Below, piece after piece: positions 32,483-34,919 of a DNA stretch of 34,919 nucleotides (the stretch's first letter is position 1; every line of letters starts with the position of its first letter). Location: positions 1-34,919 of the forward strand of contig CAZBLR010000020.1 in NCBI GenBank assembly GCA_964492895.1, in the 5' to 3' direction. A program made the translations under genes and the position numbers. The DNA comes from DATLWN01 sp964492895. Its GTDB lineage: Bacteria > Pseudomonadota > Zetaproteobacteria > Mariprofundales > Mariprofundaceae. Under the pieces are notes generated by a model. That model did not search any database, was not told the DNA's origin, and worked only from the letters and a program-made list of their open reading frames with translations.

Positions 32483-32552
32483 GGCTCTACTCCTTCGCCC
32501 CCGTCCCGCGATCCGACTACCAAGCATAGGCGAAGATGCCGCGAAGCGGGAA

Positions 32553-32762
32553 CTCACCGCAGAGGGCGCGAAGGAACGCAAAGGAAAGGCATGATGGATA
32601 GGTTCCTCGACCGCACAGGACGTGCGGCTTCCGGGGTTGCGGGCAGGAGGCCCGAAACCGGATCAAGCAATCCCCATTCACCACAGAGGACACGGAGGGC
32701 GCAGAGGGGAAAACCGAAATGATTCAGGGCTCTCTCTGCGTCCTTGGCGTCCTTTGCGGTAA
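32553..32762. repeat. Palindromic repeat cluster, copies C and D
   Basis: CACCGCAGAGGGCGCGAAGG (from 32555) with AACGCAAAGG, a second left arm CACCACAGAGGACACGG (from about 32679) and a right arm CCTTGGCGTCCTTTGCGGT (to 32760) belong to the same family as the elements at 2401-2481 and 5841-5981. The C left arm could pair with the D right arm, giving a long composite hairpin. The 393-base gap 32483-32875 holds this cluster and no gene. Confidence 0.75.
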
Positions 32763-32875
32763 ATGGCTGGTTGGTCAGGTTGTGACGGGGATCATGCCGG
32801 CGGCGTGATCTCCGTCATGTCGCCGGGCGGGCAAAACGTGTCGGATGGTTGCCGGAACATTGAGAGGAGGCGGCC

Positions 32876-33715
32876 ATGCATGGACAGCACGCACAGGTGA
32901 TCGGGGAAGCGAGGCGTCGGACGACGGAATCCGGCGGGCTGGCCGGGTGGATCGGCGCCCGGGCGCTGCATTTTCTGGCGCGGCTGCGCCTGGGGCGCAA
33001 GGACTACCGCCAGATCCGGCACGTGCCGCTGCCGGCCGGCAAGGGTGTCGATCGCATCATCGTCTCGCCGTACGGTGTCTTCGTGGTCGATACGCAGCGC
33101 ATGACGGGCGGCATCTACGGCGGTGCGGTCCAGAAGGCCTGGGTGCAGGAGGTCGGCAAGCGCAAGCACGCCTTCCCCAATCCGCTGGGCGAGGTGGACC
33201 GCCAGGCCAGGATGGTCGCGGCCATGCTCAGGCTCGAGGCGGGCAAGGTGTTCCCGGTGGTGGTGTTCGTCGGCAGCCGCTTCGCCACGTCCATGCCGGC
33301 CAACGTCACGCGGGCGGGCGGCTATGTGCGCTACCTCAAATCGAAGACCGTGCCGGTGCTGACCAAGTCGGAGGTGGCCCGCATCCTGCACCAGATCGAG
33401 GAGCGCCTGGCCTACGCCAGGCAGGGCGATCCGAAGATCGACGACGCCGCCAAGGCCTGTCCGCAATGCGGCAGCCCCATGGTGCTGCGCGATGCCAAGA
33501 AGGGCGACGGTGCCGGCAGGCGCTTCTGGGTCTGCTCGACCTTCCCGACCTGCCGCTCGGCCATCGAACTGAAGCCCGGCCCGGATGCCGCGCCGAGGCC
33601 CACCCCCGTCACCCGGCCGGTGGTCAAGGGCGCCCCGAAGGTGGCCCCGGTGGCCGCCAACGCCGGCCCCACGCACGATTCCGGCGTGGACTTCGGCCGC
33701 CCGATCTTTCACTAG
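32876..33715 (+). CDS. NERD-domain protein with topoisomerase-type zinc finger
   Basis: A 279-residue protein. A NERD domain (about 45-150) is followed by a C4 zinc ribbon of the topoisomerase type (CPQCGSPM then CSTFPTCRS, with CxxC and CxxxxxC spacing) and a Pro/Ala-rich tail. NERD domains are nuclease-related. Here the landmark D59 is present, but E-x-K is changed to D72-T73-Q74. Activity is uncertain; the zinc finger suggests binding single-stranded DNA. ATG 32876 lies 6 bases after GAGAGGAGG. Confidence 0.85.
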   Translation: MHGQHAQVIGEARRRTTESGGLAGWIGARALHFLARLRLGRKDYRQIRHVPLPAGKGVDRIIVSPYGVFVVDTQRMTGGIYGGAVQKAWVQEVGKRKHAFPNPLGEVDRQARMVAAMLRLEAGKVFPVVVFVGSRFATSMPANVTRAGGYVRYLKSKTVPVLTKSEVARILHQIEERLAYARQGDPKIDDAAKACPQCGSPMVLRDAKKGDGAGRRFWVCSTFPTCRSAIELKPGPDAAPRPTPVTRPVVKGAPKVAPVAANAGPTHDSGVDFGRPIFH

Positions 33716-33738
33716 CATTCGGTCGACAGGAAGGACAA

Positions 33739-33764
33739 GGGCGCGGAGACGGTCCTCCGCGCCC
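33739..33764. terminator. Hairpin between convergent genes
   Basis: GGGCGCGGA (33739-33747) pairs perfectly with TCCGCGCCC (33756-33764) with an eight-base loop. It lies between the NERD zinc-finger gene and the SPW gene on opposite strands. No T-run follows, so strength is uncertain. Confidence 0.5.
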
Positions 33765-33786
33765 TGATCGTTCCCTGGTGTGGGTG

Positions 33787-34152
33787 TCAGGCGTGGGTCG
33801 GGTGATGCCCGCCGTGCTGGTGCGTGTTGTAGAATACGGACCACAGCGCGTCGGCGGCGATGAACAGCCCGATGACGACGCTGTTCCACATCGCCAGGCT
33901 GCCGACGGCGAAGCCGAACACGAACGGCGCGGCGATCAGCCACAGGCCGATGGCGAAGCTGATCCATTCCTCCCAGGAGAAGAACTTGGTCAGCACCGCC
34001 ACCGAGATCACCATGATCGTCGAACCGAACAGCACGCTGTTCATCCCTGCGGCCGAATCCATCGGCACGTAGCCGAAGAACGGCATCAGGAACAGCCAGG
34101 CGCCGAGCCCCAGGTTGATCCAGTCCTGCCATCTCGATCTGGTTTCCAACAT
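33787..34152 (-). CDS. SPW-repeat membrane protein
   Basis: A 121-residue membrane protein with two homologous halves, each with a W-rich lead (WQDWINLGLGAWL and WEEWISFAIGLWL) followed by a hydrophobic segment, as in the SPW-repeat family (PF03779). The tail is His-rich (HQHGGHH). Function unknown. The start is ATG 34152 with AGGAGG 11 bases upstream; a nearer ATG is out of frame. Confidence 0.8.
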   Translation of the reverse strand: MLETRSRWQDWINLGLGAWLFLMPFFGYVPMDSAAGMNSVLFGSTIMVISVAVLTKFFSWEEWISFAIGLWLIAAPFVFGFAVGSLAMWNSVVIGLFIAADALWSVFYNTHQHGGHHPTHA

Positions 34153-34485
34153 GATCCATGCACCTCCTCGGTAGCCATTGCAGTCCGGCGGCAAGGTCGA
34201 TGCGATGCGTCGATGCGATGCTGTCTGTCCCGGCTGCTACCACTTCGGGGCGTCAAACCGGACTGTCGCGGGAGGCGGTGCCCGTCTCCCGCTCCTATTG
34301 TAGACCCGTTCACTCCGAAATAAAGGCGATGGCGGCCTTCGCCCGGAAGCGGACAAGGTAATTCTCTCCCCTGGACACGCGCAATTACTGCCCTTGACCC
34401 TCATGATTGTTCGCGATTGCATCCGCCCCATCGTGTTTCACGATGTTTCACAGCCATCGCCAGATGGTGTTCATAGGAGGGTCAT
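34153..34485. other. Intergenic region with inverted repeats
   Basis: No gene was found. It holds three hairpin sequences: GCGGGAG/CTCCCGC (34268-34274 with 34286-34292), the very tight CATCGTG-TTT-CACGATG (34429-34445) and CCATC/GATGG (34454-34467). The latter two lie just ahead of the microprotein gene and may be an operator or mRNA structure. On the minus strand TACAAT (34297-34302) could be a weak -10 for the SPW gene. Confidence 0.5.
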
Positions 34486-34587
34486 ATGTGGTTGTCAGGT
34501 TTTGATGGTGTAGCTGAATTCGTTGTGTTCGTTTTGGCCGTGATCACGTTCTTCGCTTTCATGTCGAAAGCCATGTCCAAGGCATAA
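34486..34587 (+). CDS. Probable 33-residue single-helix membrane microprotein
   Basis: ATG at 34486 and TAA at 34585-34587 encode 33 residues. The N-terminus MWLSGFDGVAEF leads to a hydrophobic helix (about residues 12-26, VVFVLAVITFFAFM) and the basic end SKAMSKA. A strong ribosome site, AGGAGGG (34475-34481), precedes the start. Codon use (GTT, GGT, TTT, TTG) is much more AT-rich than neighbours. It is not in a recognised family; a subunit of a respiratory or transport complex would fit. Too short for usual annotation. Confidence 0.55.
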   Translation: MWLSGFDGVAEFVVFVLAVITFFAFMSKAMSKA

Positions 34588-34889
34588 GCGGGAACCGTAA
34601 GACCAGCAAGCGCCTGCCATCGGCCGCCGAAGGCGGTCATGGCCTGGCGCGATCCCCGATCAGGCCGCCCATGGACGGGCGGCCGATCGTCGTTACGGCA
34701 TACGGACACAACCCGTATGCACGCATTCTTATCGCCTCGCCGCTTTTACCTTCCGCCTCTGCAATCAGTCGGTAGGCATCCTCACCCTTGCGTCTGGTGT
34801 TCCCGGAACCTTGTCCGCGCTTACCGAAAGCCGGGCCCAGTTTGTGATATACTGAGTGTCAGTGAATTGCGGCATTCGGGAGATGGACC
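34588..34889. other. Intergenic region with hairpins
   Basis: A stretch of 302 bases without a credible gene. It holds imperfect stems at 34622-34638 (GGCCGCC/GGCGGTC), a perfect stem GGCCGCCC/GGGCGGCC with loop ATGGAC (about 34663-34684) and GCATACGG/CCGTATGC (34698-34705 with 34713-34720). None has a T-run. The last is followed by a weak ATTCTT. Confidence 0.4.
34845..34853 (+). promoter_or_regulatory. Extended -10 promoter before the last gene
   Basis: TGATATACT at 34845-34853 is an extended -10 (TGN then TATACT), with no good -35 at 17 bp. It lies 37 bases before the ATG of the gene that leaves the window. Confidence 0.45.
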
Positions 34890-34919
34890 ATGACAAACAA
34901 CGAACCGGACGAAGACACC
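34890..34919 (+). CDS. Start of a gene cut by the window end
   Basis: ATG 34890, preceded by GGGAGATGG, opens a frame MTNNEPDEDT that is cut by the window edge after ten codons. An extended -10 element precedes it. The family cannot be told. Confidence 0.45.
   Translation, partial: MTNNEPDEDT

Noticed and set aside
34394..34422. TTGACC with a possible -10 as promoter of the microprotein
   Set aside because: At 17 bp spacing the -10 position reads TTGCAT, a poor match. I could not support it.
34698..34720. GCATACGG/CCGTATGC as an intrinsic terminator
   Set aside because: No T-run follows within the next bases, so it is reported only as a hairpin.

Overview
The window is about 35 kb of GC-rich proteobacterial chromosome. 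The gene set (a suf operon led by an Rrf2 regulator, an RpfF/RpfC diffusible-signal-factor pair, a RegB/RegA-type redox pair, HDFNN hybrid kinases) fits Gammaproteobacteria best, in or near groups such as Xanthomonadales or Nevskiales. I cannot name a genus. No phage, transposase, integrase, CRISPR array or tRNA gene was seen. This is a core and regulatory region, not an island.

Layout. 1-356: end of an rRNA operon (23S 3' end, structured spacer, 5S, terminator). 433-7351: Fe-S assembly operon in the order Rrf2 regulator, sufB, sufC, sufD, sufS, sufU, sufT, Rieske ferredoxin. A probable regulator operator lies over the promoter and two long palindromic repeats sit inside the operon. 7410-10799: convergent rpfC and rpfF, for sensing and making a cis-2-unsaturated fatty-acid signal. 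11013-13378: HPP membrane protein, HD phosphohydrolase, a small protein and a CoA-binding protein. 13466-17587: regB-regA with a perfect RegA-type palindrome over the promoter -35, then a Cys-rich outer-membrane protein, a TlpA-type thioredoxin and a DUF2461 protein. 17597-18412: ATP-grasp enzyme on the minus strand.

18614-22045: a tight trio of PilZ protein, membrane adenylate cyclase and PAS hybrid histidine kinase. 22052-25209: a 3-hydroxyisobutyrate dehydrogenase-family oxidoreductase, a PEBP-fold protein, a PLP aminotransferase and a thioredoxin. 25362-34152: mostly poorly characterised genes, including a 550-residue protein with a PilZ-like tail, two NERD-domain proteins with altered catalytic motifs, a secreted protein, DUF3775, small membrane proteins, a SpoIIAA-like protein, a methyltransferase and an SPW-repeat protein. 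A palindromic repeat cluster lies at 32553-32762. 34486-34587 encodes a probable 33-residue membrane microprotein, and a new gene begins at 34890 and runs off the window.

How the genes may work together. Several signalling currencies meet here: fatty-acid signal (RpfF/RpfC), c-di-GMP (PilZ proteins), cAMP (cyclase, possibly the HD enzyme) and redox state (RegB/RegA, Rrf2 regulator, thioredoxins). The usual RpfC partner, the HD-GYP protein RpfG, is not in the window. The points most worth checking are the RegA palindrome over the regB promoter, the Glu-to-Asp change at a predicted RpfF catalytic residue, the extra pseudo-receiver in RpfC, the PilZ-cyclase-kinase operon, and the unannotated microprotein.
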